From contig JAQFVV010006238.1 in NCBI GenBank assembly GCA_028023455.1, positions 7,204,572 through 7,268,571 on the forward strand: a stretch of DNA of 64,000 nt, read 5' to 3'. The position numbers and the translations under genes were made by a program. Every line of letters starts with the position of its first letter. The first letter of the stretch is position 1. This document shows, piece after piece, positions 23,301 to 33,844 of this stretch. A model generated the notes under the pieces. The model was given only the letters and a program-made list of their open reading frames with translations, was not told the origin of the DNA and ran no database searches. The stretch is from Epiperipatus broadwayi (Eukaryota; Onychophora; Udeonychophora; Euonychophora; Peripatidae).

Positions 23301-23888
23301 TGTACTTAAACTGAATTTAAATGCTTTGCCAACAAGTTATTTTTTTAGTAACCAGCAGAGGTTTTGTTAGGATTTCATCTGTGTCAGTTGTGTAGATTGT
23401 ATGATGAGACTTCACACCATATTTTCTATATTTGTCCTGTTCTTAAGTCAATTAGCGACTTTATTGTTGCTAATGTCTCTCTGGATCTTAGGGATGCTCT
23501 TTCTGTTTGTAATACTCTCAAGGGATCTTTTGCGGCAACCAGATTATCGATCTTTTCTTACATTTTCTTTATGGTTGACACATTGCAGACTCATATTTGG
23601 TCATTCTCAGGACTCAGCTTTAGCTGTCTTTATCAAGCTCCTTGACCAGGTCAAGCAGCAAGATTCTCTGCTTTCGCCTATGAGTCTACATGATGATACT
23701 TGGGTGAAAGTTTCGTTTTCCTTTTAGTCTTATTAAGATATCTTTTTCTCTGCATTGACCTTTTTCAAATATTTTTTTTTGCCTTTTGGCTATAACAAGT
23801 TTCATTCTGAATGTTATGTAATTTTTTATAAAGTTTAACTATATATTACTATGTTAGTATATTTAATAAATTTATTTTAAAACAAAAC
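20325..23888 (+). mobile_element. L1/Tx1-type LINE, 5'-truncated in ORF1, inactive
   Basis: A non-LTR retrotransposon inserted in a family A element. It holds the C-terminal end of a probable ORF1 (serine/threonine/asparagine-rich, ending DDLH at about 20518), a complete but broken ORF2, and a short A-rich 3' end with AATAAA near 23865. Candidate TSDs are AAAAAGAAAAAGG (20312-20324) and AAAAAGAAAATGG (23889-23901), 12 of 13 identical but low in complexity, so tentative. The plus strand is T-rich in a way that makes the protein F, L, I, Y and S-rich. Confidence 0.8.
20552..23727 (+). pseudogene. Tx1-type ORF2: endonuclease, reverse transcriptase, zf-RVT
   Basis: This polyprotein nicks target DNA and reverse-transcribes the element RNA. 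Starting at ATG 20552 the frame reads INVTAVNIRGLNS, the N-terminal strand of an APE-type endonuclease (NVRGLN in relatives), then CFGETK. A TGA at 20693 breaks it. GDFN appears after a frameshift near 20970, and a SDYLA block near 21165 corresponds to the SDH motif. The reverse transcriptase starts near 21830 (HPGMHGIP), has the motif QLDFTPAFD at about 22206, and YVDD at 22487-22498. The C-terminus has LNLNALPTSYFF, then C-x2-C-x8-H-x4-C spacing from about 23375, as in the zf-RVT domain of L1/Tx1 elements. There are at least five frame breaks. The total length, about 1,060 codons, is near normal for this type. The 51.7 kb relic shares the C-terminal end. Confidence 0.85.
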
Positions 23889-23896
23889 AAAAAGAA

Positions 23897-23960
23897 AATG
23901 GATTGACTAGCTGTAGTGAGTTTGAAATTCTGAGGTCCTTTATAATTATATAATATTTTT
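23897..23960 (-). mobile_element. Family A distal terminus beyond the LINE
   Basis: AATGGATTGACTAGCTGTAG, GAGTTTGAAATTCTGAG and CTTTATAATTATA are the reverse terminal blocks matching the arm at 20.2 kb. Confidence 0.6.
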
Positions 23961-23964
23961 AAAT

Positions 23965-26900
23965 ACACAATTAGCTAAGTGGAAATAGATTTTTAATTCT
24001 AAGCATTCAAAAGATAAAATTCTTTGAATTATAAATGAGCCATTATAAATATTTAATTTATTCAAAAAAATAGACAAAAATAAATAAATAGAGGCTAAGT
24101 TGTATATATATAAATTAAATATTTTATGTAATTTTTTAAGACATGGTGCCGTTGACTATGTTTTTTCTAATGCGTGAATGCTAACAGAAACCTCCAAAAC
24201 ATGCATTGATTAAATGCATAATCTCTAGTCTAATGAATGACTAGTATAATTAATGCAATCGTCAGTATTTTAGCCTATAAAATAGCAAAATAGTATTCCC
24301 CTAGTAAAAAGCTAAAGACTGATTATTAAACCAATAAAATAAATAAAAATTATTTAGTCTGATTAAATGGAATTGTGAAACGCTAGGATGTATACAAAAT
24401 TGACACCTCTTTCTAAGCTATTAACCGTACTTTTGTTTTTATTTGATTCATGATGTAATTATACATAGAAGGTCTAATAGGACATAAACAATTCATTATA
24501 TTATAAAAGCCTCTCAAACAGACACAAACTTAATTACTGGGTACAGAAGGGTTGAGGGGTTTTCATTAATTGTTTACCATGACCTAAAAATAATCAGATA
24601 CCCACTTACTGACCAATATTAGATATGTAAATAGCTTGTGTATGAATTTCAATCTTAAAAAAATCCAAAGCTTATAAAAATATAAAATTATTTTTCAAAT
24701 TTACCTGTTACATATTCTAATATTAATTATAAAAGTGGCAGATGGGTGCAATATGGTTGTACCACTAGATGACATACTATGAAATATTTAACAAAAAATA
24801 AAAATATTATCCTTGAATTTATTTCTTGTTAGGTCATATTTCAATCTTCATTGTGCTTAATGGATTACATAAGTCATACAATGTCTTTAGTTTAACATTT
24901 CCCAAAATATGACACCCCCTGCATCAGTAGATAAAACAACATTGTAATATAATAACATATTTAAATTTTACACTTTTAACACAGCGCATGACCCCAGTCT
25001 ATAATAATCTGTAATGTTAATGGACTAAGTATTAATAGCTTGATACCCATTTACTGACCAATAATAATATGGTTATGGGTCAACTGGTTAAAAAATAAAT
25101 CTTAACCTTTCTTTGTGATTAAATAATAGTTTTCATGATGGTACTGATGTTCTTTTATTTTTTTTTATGCATACCCCAACAAAAGTTTGCTTTGATTCAG
25201 ACTTTGATAGCTCAAGAATTTACTTGTGTAAAATCAATTCATTTTAATTACTAATAATTTACACTGATGAAACCCACACTTCCAGATGACAATAAAAAAA
25301 TCTATTGAGATTAATAAACAAATGCATTAATAGTTCTATGAAATGATACAGCTTCCATCAATTAAAAAAATATAAATGGTGTTTCTCAAAGACAATAACA
25401 TGTTGAGTTAACCATTGTCTTTTTTAATTAGATATGGCATGTGATAAATATATCATGTGACAATCTGTGGGATGTATTTTCACTTAATAGTATTATTCAG
25501 ATTATAACAGATGAGTTTACAGTGAAATATCAATATATTAAAAATAATTAACAAAAATTTTGTTCATTTCCAGATATGTAGTATATAGCAGTCTCAGAAA
25601 TATGCTTGTTGAATAGAAATGTTAAATAACCAACTATTCTTAATCAGAACCTTTAAGAAAACAAACCAATAATAAACATAATTAACTGAAAATTGACTCT
25701 TCTTATGAGTAATGTCTATGTAATCTGGTGCAGTAATAGAATGTAGATATTGGAGCTAAAAGTTTACATATAATGATTCAGCTCTGTCACTTTTAGAAGT
25801 TGAACTTTTTATAAATTCCTGTGCAATAAAATATTTGATTATTTCTATTATATGACTTCTTTATTTTGGAAAGATGCTGAGAACCTTTATTCTGAAATAA
25901 GCCTTTTGATGATATTTTTACATGCTTATTTTATAAGAGTGGCATAAAAGTAGTATATACACAAACATGTCCAGTGCTTATTATCAGTAACTATTTGAAG
26001 GTGAAAAATGAAAGAAGCAGAAAAATCTATTTAAAAAACCTTTACTATCTAGCAGTTAGCAGGTTTCGTGGCAAAATTTTTTCTCTTACTAACATTTATA
26101 AGGGTTTCTGGAAATAACTTTTGCAGTACAATGTGTTACTTAAGATATTTTTAATTCTATATATTGCATATATAATATTAATGTTAATTTTAACTTATGA
26201 CCAGTATATAATTTTTTATTATCTTTCAAGTTGTAATGTTTGATGACAAAACAACAATCTTTGCTGGACGTATGTTTCTGCCAACAATTGATGTCATCAG
26301 TAGCCTTGAAATTAGTTAAAATCTTATAAAGCATAGCAATTTAATTTTTACATAATTATAAATTACCATGTTCACATTGATATTAATCTTTTAATTATTA
26401 TATTCATTGAGAATCATTGGGTGTTTCCCTCAGAAAAATATGGTAGTTCTGCTGATCTAGATTACTATTTTAATGATACTATAACAAGTATTACCATAGA
26501 ATTGTTTTAAAATAGATTCTGTGGTACTGCTTTATTGACTTTTTTAACTGAATAAAAAATCTGAAGAGGTCAGTATCATATGGAAAGTCAGAAAATATCA
26601 ATAGACTTAATATAGTTGTTCTCATAGGAAAAAAATATTTTAAGGCCTCTCCTTTTGTCTGATCTTGCTTTCACTCAAATTTTTTAGAATAAAATAATAT
26701 AAGTTTTTGCTTGTTTATTAAATATTTGTAATTATTTTTGCACATTACTTGGTTGATAATTATTTAAAACAAAAAGAATATACATATTCAACTCAATTTT
26801 ATTTTTTTATGTTTTGTTTTTTATAAATAGAAGTAATAAATTTGACTGTATTCTCCACAATAAAAATTGTTATATAGGCTTGTCCATGCCTTATGTTAAA

Positions 26901-27775
26901 TACATTGCATAATGTCATCACCTGTTAAAATTGACATGATAATAGAATTTTTTTAAATATTTTAATAATTACAAAGCAAATATCATATTTTAAAATAGAG
27001 TCTAATAGATTTATCACAATTTCACATTTGTTCACTTGCATTTAAAAACAAAACTTAAAATAAAAAGGGAATAATTTATTTTTTGAATATTTACGCTGAC
27101 ATCATTGGCTACATTTATGACCTTTGTTATTATTTCCAACTCAGTTTTGCATATAAACTTTAAGTATGATTTTTTATATTATTTGTTTATTAAATTAAAT
27201 CAAAGTATATAGAAGGTAAACAAATCTCCACACTAGTGCCATTTTAACAAAATGATACCAGTAATGATATTCTTGCATCAGTCACATGATAAAAGTCTTT
27301 AAGGAAATTAGAGTGACCATCTTACTTCTTAACTCATATGGAAAAGAAATTAAGTATATTATTGAGTTTTAGTATAAAATAAAGATTTTATACAGAAGAG
27401 AAATGTTGAGCATTTTCAAAAATTTCCACTAAGTGGAACAATTCAAATTGTCAAACTGCTAAAGGGCTAAAGTTTGAATGTAAATTTAGTGGTAATTTAA
27501 CTAAAACCCCTTTTTCTAATCTTAATATAAATTGAATGTCATTATTGCCTTGTTATATTTTTAAGATCTCAACTAATGTCCAGGCTTATGATAGTGCTGA
27601 TGGTTGTTGGGAGATATGTAATGTATAACAGATATTGGTGTTCCTTATCATGTATTTCTGTTTAAAAGTTCATAAAAATTCATGTAGAAGGTTTAACTTA
27701 AAAGTAATATCAATATTATTATTGCATATTTATATAGTGTTCAATTAATTATTACTGGAATGAATATTAATAAAA
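23965..27775. other. Long stretch with little recognisable content
   Basis: No coding relic recognised. The strings GATACCCACTTACTGACCAA (24598) and GATACCCATTTACTGACCAA (25042) are near-identical and recur near 50.55 kb beside a tRNA-like relic, so they may be SINE-body fragments. The region 25.73-25.83 kb holds a solo unit of the degenerate tandem repeat. The 64-codon minus-strand ORF near 26.2 kb has no domain. Confidence 0.4.
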
Positions 27776-27779
27776 TATA

Positions 27780-28770
27780 TATGTAGATGTGTACATTATT
27801 GGCTACTGTCATCTTCAAAATAGTACCCTTGTGCATCTACACACTGACTAAAACAGTATTTCCATTCCTAGAAGCACACTTGGAACTTATTTTCAGGAAT
27901 ACTGTTGAACAGCTATGTCACATTCTTATTTGTTATCAGTTATAATAACAAACCTTGCACTTTCAGCACATTTTAACTTTTGGAAATAATCAAAAATTAC
28001 AGGGGGTTAAGTCAGATGAATAGGGATGATGTGTAATTATTTTTTTGGCCAAAAAGTCTCTCATAATGAGTGCACAAGTCAAGATTTGATGTCTAAACTT
28101 CACAGAAATATTTCTCATGCCCAATTCTTTCTTTAAAATTAGCCTAACTGTTTTTCAATTAATCTGCAATTCTTCAGCTATCAGTATCACACTAAATTAC
28201 CTATTTCAGGGTTTTCCAAACTTATTTTATCATGGAATACTTTACAAAATCCTAAAATTTTAATGGAACACTTTGGTTTTTGTAATAGAAATGTAAGTTT
28301 GGATTTTTCAATTTTAATAGTTAAAAAACAAAAATATTTATTCCAAATTTTAGTTATAATACAATTCACTTGTTTAAAACACAACTTAGTACAGTATTTC
28401 CAGTCATACAAAGCTACTAATTTTACAGTGTTTTATATTTTTTTTATAGAACACTTACTGATATTCTATGAAACATTGGTGTTCCATGAAACATAGTTTG
28501 GAAAATGCAGATCTATCAGACCACGTTGCATTCACACTTCATGGAATATTGATGTCAGTCTTTATTGTTTTTGGCTGTACATTATATCTTCTCAACTATC
28601 AATGAATCTCTTATGCTACTCAACACACTCAATTTCTTCATAGTATCTTCACCATATGCTACTTGCATTCGGTGTAATGTTTCAGTATCAGATTTGTTGA
28701 ATTCCACACAAAATTTGAAATTAATATATTGCTCAAAATTTTGATCACCTATTGTTATGCTAAAGTGTAT
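27780..28770 (-). pseudogene. Mariner-like transposase relic, split by a MITE
   Basis: Decayed transposase of the IS630-Tc1-mariner superfamily, which cuts and pastes DNA at TA sites. On the minus strand, 28765-28515 reads EQYINFKFCVEFNKSDTET then MQVAYGEDTMKKLSVL, the N-terminal HTH region (relatives: VAYGEDALSRSQVF). After the interruption, 28185-28080 reads LIAEELQIN, KKTVRLILKKELGMRNISVK, the second HTH. Further on are HHPYSSDLTPCNFWLFP near 28020, the third catalytic aspartate motif (usually YSPDLAPCDFWLF), and the C-terminal GTILKM-type end near 27810 with stops. A central part of the catalytic domain containing the first two aspartates appears deleted. Stops and frameshifts throughout; inactive. 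Terminal repeats are not identified. Confidence 0.85.
28207..28510. mobile_element. hAT-like MITE inside the mariner relic
   Basis: The left end CAGGGTTTTCCAAAC and the reverse of the right end CTGCATTTTCCAAAC form imperfect terminal repeats. Subterminal TCATGGAATACTTTAC and TTCCATGAAACATAG match the style of common animal hAT MITEs (CAG...TTCCCAAACT...GTTCCATGGAAC). The flanks ACCTATTT and ATCTATCA agree at 5 of 8 positions, in line with a decayed 8-bp hAT target duplication. The two ORFs that cross it are chance ORFs. It interrupts the transposase between two helix-turn-helix segments, so it arrived later. Confidence 0.65.
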
Positions 28771-29310
28771 ACACAGATATTTATTATTGTTTTAATAGTA
28801 ACTACACATGAAAAAAAAACAACAACTAAGAACTAGCTCCATCAGCTTAAATTTTATATACATATTAGCTTAAACATGTTAAACGTGAATTACTTGTGTG
28901 ATTTCGATATAATTAGGACATGAGTGACACCACATGGCTATTCTAGAAATTAAATTGCCACACCTTATATATATATATATAAATAAGCATCTCCAGTGAT
29001 ACATTGAGAATAATAGTCAAACTACTGCTTTATTGAGTAAATGAAATATTATCAATCCAAATCACAAAACTTTTTTAGAGAAAAGAATGAATCATCTTTT
29101 TTCTTTATCTCAATTTTTTTTAAAGGCTTATATGAAACATTTAGGATTGAGAGTATTTTTATTTACCTTATAAACAGGACTTTGAGTATTAATCTCGACG
29201 TATAACGTATTACTTAATATTAATCACTTAGAATGTTTAAATTTAGTATTTTATTATTTAAGTCGCTATTGACAATGTGTAAATTGAAATCTTTCACAAA
29301 TGCCAATTAA

Positions 29311-29419
29311 AATAATATAAATCAATCAAGCGTTGGTGACCTAGCGGTTAGCGTAGCTGCCTTCCAAGCAGCTGGCCCATTTGACAAAATAATAATATAA
29401 AAAAATAATATAAATCAAT
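29311..29419 (+). mobile_element. tRNA-Gly(UCC) 5' half retroposed, 16-bp TSD
   Basis: The direct repeats AATAATATAAATCAAT (29311-29326 and 29404-29419) flank GCGTTGGTGACCTAGCGGTT, AGCGTAGCTGCCTTCC and AAGCAGCTGGCCC. This follows the 5' two thirds of animal tRNA-Gly(UCC): acceptor start, D arm, and an anticodon stem with loop CTTCCAA. The T arm is missing; instead there is an A-rich stretch before the second TSD. It is the copy closest to the parent tRNA and lacks the SINE tail (GATGCTATGAC). It is not a functional tRNA gene. Confidence 0.8.
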
Positions 29420-29424
29420 TTAAT

Positions 29425-30770
29425 ATATGTAATTGATTCAAAAATATTCATGGTTTTTTTTTTTCCAAAGTGCTTCAGATAAACCTCTATAAAAGAAATT
29501 CAGATAAATGGCGAAAATTGTCTGCAATTTTCTTTAAAAAGTTTTTTCTTTTGTCTTGTGCTTTGGATTTAAAGTATTACATTTACTTAATACACCAGTA
29601 GTTTGAATATTAATTTCGATGTATTATATATATACACACACATTATGTTTTGAATAAAATCTTTTTACAAAAAGCTTTCTGAAATATATTTAAAATTAAG
29701 TTTTATATCTTTAAGTTTATAATTGTGCTAAGCATAAACGCGCTCTTATTTTTTTCACCTGATGTTTTTCAAGTTTTTTTTTTTTTTTTGATAAAATTAT
29801 ATTATAGAGATCTGGAATGTTTCAGAAACTCTTAAAAATCTACTTAGGAACACTTTAACGTTAAAATTATTAAATTACAACAAGTGATAACATAATTATA
29901 TATAAATTCTGTTTTCCTATATATTGATTTTTATTAAATAAACCACTCACAACTTATTCTAAATATAACTATATAAAAAAAAAAAACATAACAGAAAATC
30001 AATATTAAAGTATAACAACAAAATCAATATCAAATTATCCAATTTTTTAACAGTTTACATTTGTATATATGTGTGTACAAAGAAGGAATGTAATTAAACG
30101 CGGAAATGTTCCTCTTCCAAGCTGCTTTGAATCTGATGGAATCGTTTTAGACAACATGGTGATTTCCAAAAAAACTTAGGATTTGTTATGTGCTAAGATT
30201 TATAGCCTGCATATAGCAAGTTCGGTTAATTAGGTAACTGGCTAATTTTAAATTAAAGTAAAACAGTCAGCAGGTAACCCTCCTGTTGAGTAATATTTTC
30301 TCTTTTATTATTCTGTAGGAGAATACTAGATAAGGTGTTATCTTGCAATTAGCTATTCGATATTCATTTTACTTATATATCCATGCGTCCTACAAGTATT
30401 ATTTATTTATATATAGAGTTTCCTAAAACATAGGAAAAAAGTATTTGAAAGAAACAATGATAATTTTAAGTTTAATAAATGATTAGTAATTATCTTTAAT
30501 ATATTTATGTAAGCTGTTTTATGTCAAAGTTGTGAGTTCCGAAAGGGTGACACTTATAATTCAAAGTGCAATTAATATATTTATATTAAATTTCTATTAC
30601 AGATTCTCAAAAATTACAGTCTGGAAATTCGTTCATTGTTAATTCTTTTTTAATCTTAAGCATCATAACCATCAATTATTAATGATTCAATATATAATAA
30701 AGATCTTTTCAATTTTAATGCAATACTTCTAATCTATAACTTTTTTCTTTCTATTATTCTTACAAAATTA
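29425..30770. other. No recognisable gene; one repeat C copy
   Basis: A+T-rich. A block at about 30495-30590 (GTCAAAGTTGTGAGTTCCGA, GTGACACTTATAATTC) matches dispersed repeat C also found at 43.0, 43.9/44.1 and 62.5 kb. Confidence 0.4.
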
Positions 30771-30774
30771 TTTT

Positions 30775-31070
30775 AATGTATGTATCCATCTTACTTGATC
30801 TTTTTCTAAGTGTTTTACAATTTCTTAAAATTCTAGTTTAGAATTTTAATTATCTATCTATTTTATCTTTTTTAACATCATATCTATCACAACACAATTT
30901 CAGTCCTTTAACTCTTCAGAATGTTACCGATATCTGTAAATTCTTTCAATGATTTTGGTTACTCCTTGCTAATGTCATAATATATCTCTTATTATTTTAT
31001 TATATGATGTGATACTTCCATTGTTTCTCTACTAGGTTTAGCTTCCATTTTAACCATTTCTTAAAATATG
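30775..31070 (-). pseudogene. RTE-type LINE tail, very eroded
   Basis: Plus-strand wording TGATCTTTTTCTAAGTGTTT, TACAATTTCTTAAAATTCTA and AATTATCTATCTATTTTATC tracks the minus-strand RTE tail at 58.9-59.3 kb (TGGTCTTTTTCTGGGTCTTT, CAATTATCCATCTATTATC). No frame survives. Confidence 0.6.
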
Positions 31071-31634
31071 ATTTTTAAGTCAAAAAAATTTAATTGCAGG
31101 ATTAGTTTTAACCATTATATTCCCATGTGAATTAAGAAATAGATTAAGTCTTGATTATAACTTTTAATTCATTGCTATCAATGTTTGCATTTATTAAAAA
31201 AAACAACTAATGAATATTAATTTAGTTTTTTATCATTTATATTTAGATCAATTTATTATTTTTTGTAGATTAGCTCTTGTAATATTTCTTAAAATTAACG
31301 AATTAAAACAGTAAATACTCAAATAAAAATAATGAATTGTTACATTTTGATTTACAAGTGTCAAATTTATTCCAATCACATCTTTGACACTATCCACTCT
31401 AGATAAATACAATAATGATTATAACTAATCATTTGTTAAATTAGAGATTATCTCTAACTCAAATATATACTTTAAACTACAGTTAAATATGAATACATCT
31501 GATTTTTTAATTAAACACACACACAAACGATTATTCACATAGATCTTTCCATGTGTAATATCTCGATATATTTATAAAAGTAATGCTAATCAAAGACTAA
31601 CATGCATTGTGAATATCATTTTTAACTATTGATC

Positions 31635-32035
31635 TATTTCAAGATGAAAGTTTCTACAAGTTTAATCCATTTTCTCTTATATATAGCTTTCTTCTTTACA
31701 TCATCCTAACAAACTTCCTTCTCCACCCATTTATTTCATAGTCTTATCAATGTCTTTTACAATCTCTTGGGTTCCATTTTAAGTTTTTACTTGCACATCT
31801 ATTGGCATCATTTTAGCAGAATTAAATTTTAGTCTTAAATTATTCCAATGAAATCAGTAATTCTTGTTCATTTTATTGTCTCTGATTACTTCCAACACAT
31901 ATGCCTTCATACAATCCTATGTGGTCTGGAATCTCTGTATTTTGTTTTTTCTATTTCATTCAAACTTCTCACATCTTTAAGTTAGTAATGATAAAGCATA
32001 TTTATTAACATTCTTTTTTTCAGAATCATGGGCTT
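31635..32035 (-). pseudogene. RTE-type LINE tail, eroded
   Basis: The order of blocks parallels the 58.85-59.34 kb copy: AAGTTTAATCCATTTTCTCT, TCTTTTACAATCTCTTGGGT, CCAATGAAATCAGTAATTCT, TTCCAACACATATGCCTTCA, TGGAATCTCTGTATTTTG. Small deletions break every frame. Confidence 0.7.
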
Positions 32036-32432
32036 ATTTTATTTTAATATTAAGTTATCTCTATCAAAAACATTTTATTTAAGGTCAATTTTATATATAA
32101 TTTTCTTTTTAATGTCTTCCTTTGAATTAAGAATATGATTGTGATATATACCTTTGTTAATTTTTGTCTAATTTATTACTATCAACCATTTTGTTTTCAT
32201 TTTTCAAAGCCACTAACAATTTCTTTAGAATTTTTAGCATTTATTTTCATTCTTTACTTCAATATGATAAGGCATAATGACATTTCTTAAAGATCTGTAG
32301 CAATATTTGAAAAAAATCTACCATGTCATTGGAAAAATCTAAATGACTTAAATAATGTCAATTTCTTTTTATTTCTCTAACTGAAATTGCTTTTTGCAAC
32401 ACTGCTATAACAAATGCCAGAAACAAGATCAC

Positions 32433-32509
32433 AATGCTAAATACTAAAACAGGCAAAACTCTCCATACAGTAGTGATCATGTGATGTTTAGTAGTTTAAT
32501 GCTAAATAC
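32433..32509. mobile_element. Family B, minimal 53-bp copy with 12-bp TSD
   Basis: AATGCTAAATAC at 32433-32444 and 32498-32509 flank TAAAACAGGCAAAACTCTCC, ATACAGTAGTGATCATGTGA and TGTTTAGTAGTTT. It contains both ends of family B and nothing between, so the two ends alone define the element. Orientation: leader end on the right. Confidence 0.8.
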
Positions 32510-32865
32510 CAGTATTGTTAAGCTTCTTAGTGTCAGATGGTAGCCTAATTGTTTATATTGAATTTTAATAAATATTCTTAAAAATTTGATAATATCCAGG
32601 TCATATCTTGATATTTCAAAATTAAAAACACTGCTTAAATGTTTATATATAAATAAATAAATATATAACAATTAAGTATTTCCATGCTTTGTTATTCTAA
32701 TAAAGAATAAAAATGAGATTATATCCATGTAAACAAAGATAACTTTTAGCTTTTTATGAGACTAATAAATTATCAATAACTTTTAACTAATAATCCCTAA
32801 AGTAAACAAGTTTTTAAATTAATTTATAATAAACTGTTTATTGGAGAATTTTGTTGAAATAAAAA

Positions 32866-32978
32866 GATATAATCTCATTCTTTATATATATATATATATA
32901 TATATATAGAGATATGAGATTATATCTTTATTATTATCATAATATATATATATATATATATATATATTATGATAATAA
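32866..32978. repeat. Two adjacent AT-cored hairpins
   Basis: AAAGATATAATCTCAT and ATGAGATTATATCTTT face each other across a (TA)n tract. The segment TTATTATCATAATATA then faces TATATTATGATAATA across a second (AT)n tract. Both could extrude as cruciforms. Confidence 0.75.
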
Positions 32979-33442
32979 CCCAAGATTATCAATGCCAAAA
33001 ATCTTTAATCTTTTGTTTAGGGAACTTCTATGAATAAAAGATAGAAATTATTTAATTCATAAAAGTTGTCTTAGCAACAGATGGGATATTTTTGGTGTTG
33101 ATAAATTTTTTATCATGTGATTTACATCTGTAAAACAACTAGCTTTATGCAAAATCAAGTTTATTGTCTAAATAATAATGCCATATATATAATATTCAGA
33201 GAGACTATTTCTTCAAGTGCCATAATAAATACAGACCAAAGCCTCACAGGATTAATGATTAAATTTCTAAAGAAACACAGATGCAAGCAATGTCTAATTA
33301 AAAGGTATTATTGTCTAAATTTATATCTCATATAAGATATTGAGTGTAGATACTGATATTTCAAGATGTTGTATGACTTTGTACATCATTTAGATATAGT
33401 GCTCAGAGAAATCATCATATGGAATATAATAAATAATTTGCA

Positions 33443-33453
33443 CTATAAATTCA

Positions 33454-33493
<40 letters not shown>

Positions 33494-33512
33494 AATTTAT
33501 AGTGCATATATA
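33443..33512. repeat. AT-cored hairpin
   Basis: GCACTATAAATTCAAATATT and its reverse complement AATTGAATTTATAGTGC-type arm (ATTGAATTTATAGTGC) enclose about 30 bp of (AT)n. It is the third such structure in 650 bp and directly precedes the Penelope-like relic. Confidence 0.75.
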
Positions 33513-33535
33513 TATATATTCCGATCTATAGCATT

Positions 33536-33840
33536 ATGACTAAGCCTAAAGACTCAATCCTTCTTGAAGCGCATGGAGTTTATGAAATTCCATGTAACAT
33601 TTGTAATGCTTCCTATATAGACATGAGTAATCATCACAACAATACTAGAAGAGATAAACATATTAATGCAGTTCAAAATACTCATCATCAACAGTATTAT
33701 CTCCTCATGCTATAGATACAGGTCATACTATGGATTTTTCTAATATGATAATATTTACCAGATGGAACACTCTCCAACAATGTCATATCAGAGAAGACAT
33801 TGAGATTTTTAAAAGCCAGAAAATATCAACAGATGTGATG
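33536..33840 (+). pseudogene. Penelope-like element, GIY-YIG endonuclease end
   Basis: Decayed C-terminus of a Penelope-like reverse transcriptase/GIY-YIG endonuclease polyprotein. From ATG 33536 the frame reads KPKDSILLEAHGVYEIPCNI then CNASYIDMSNHHNNTRRDKH. This matches the family pattern GVY-IPC-x2-C-x3-YIGET-x6-R-x3-H; the glycine of YIG is replaced by D and the following T by S. After a frameshift near 33705, TGHTMDFSNMIIF and REDIEIFKSQKIS match the conserved H-x-IDF and E-x2-I-x4 segment. The reverse transcriptase and upstream parts are absent. The relic is inactive. A DIRS or viral GIY-YIG origin seems less likely given the cysteine pair next to GVY. Confidence 0.8.
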
Positions 33841-33844
33841 GTAC

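Noticed and set aside
29327-29403. Functional tRNA-Gly gene
   Set aside because: The T arm and 3' acceptor strand are missing and the insert is bracketed by a 16-bp TSD.
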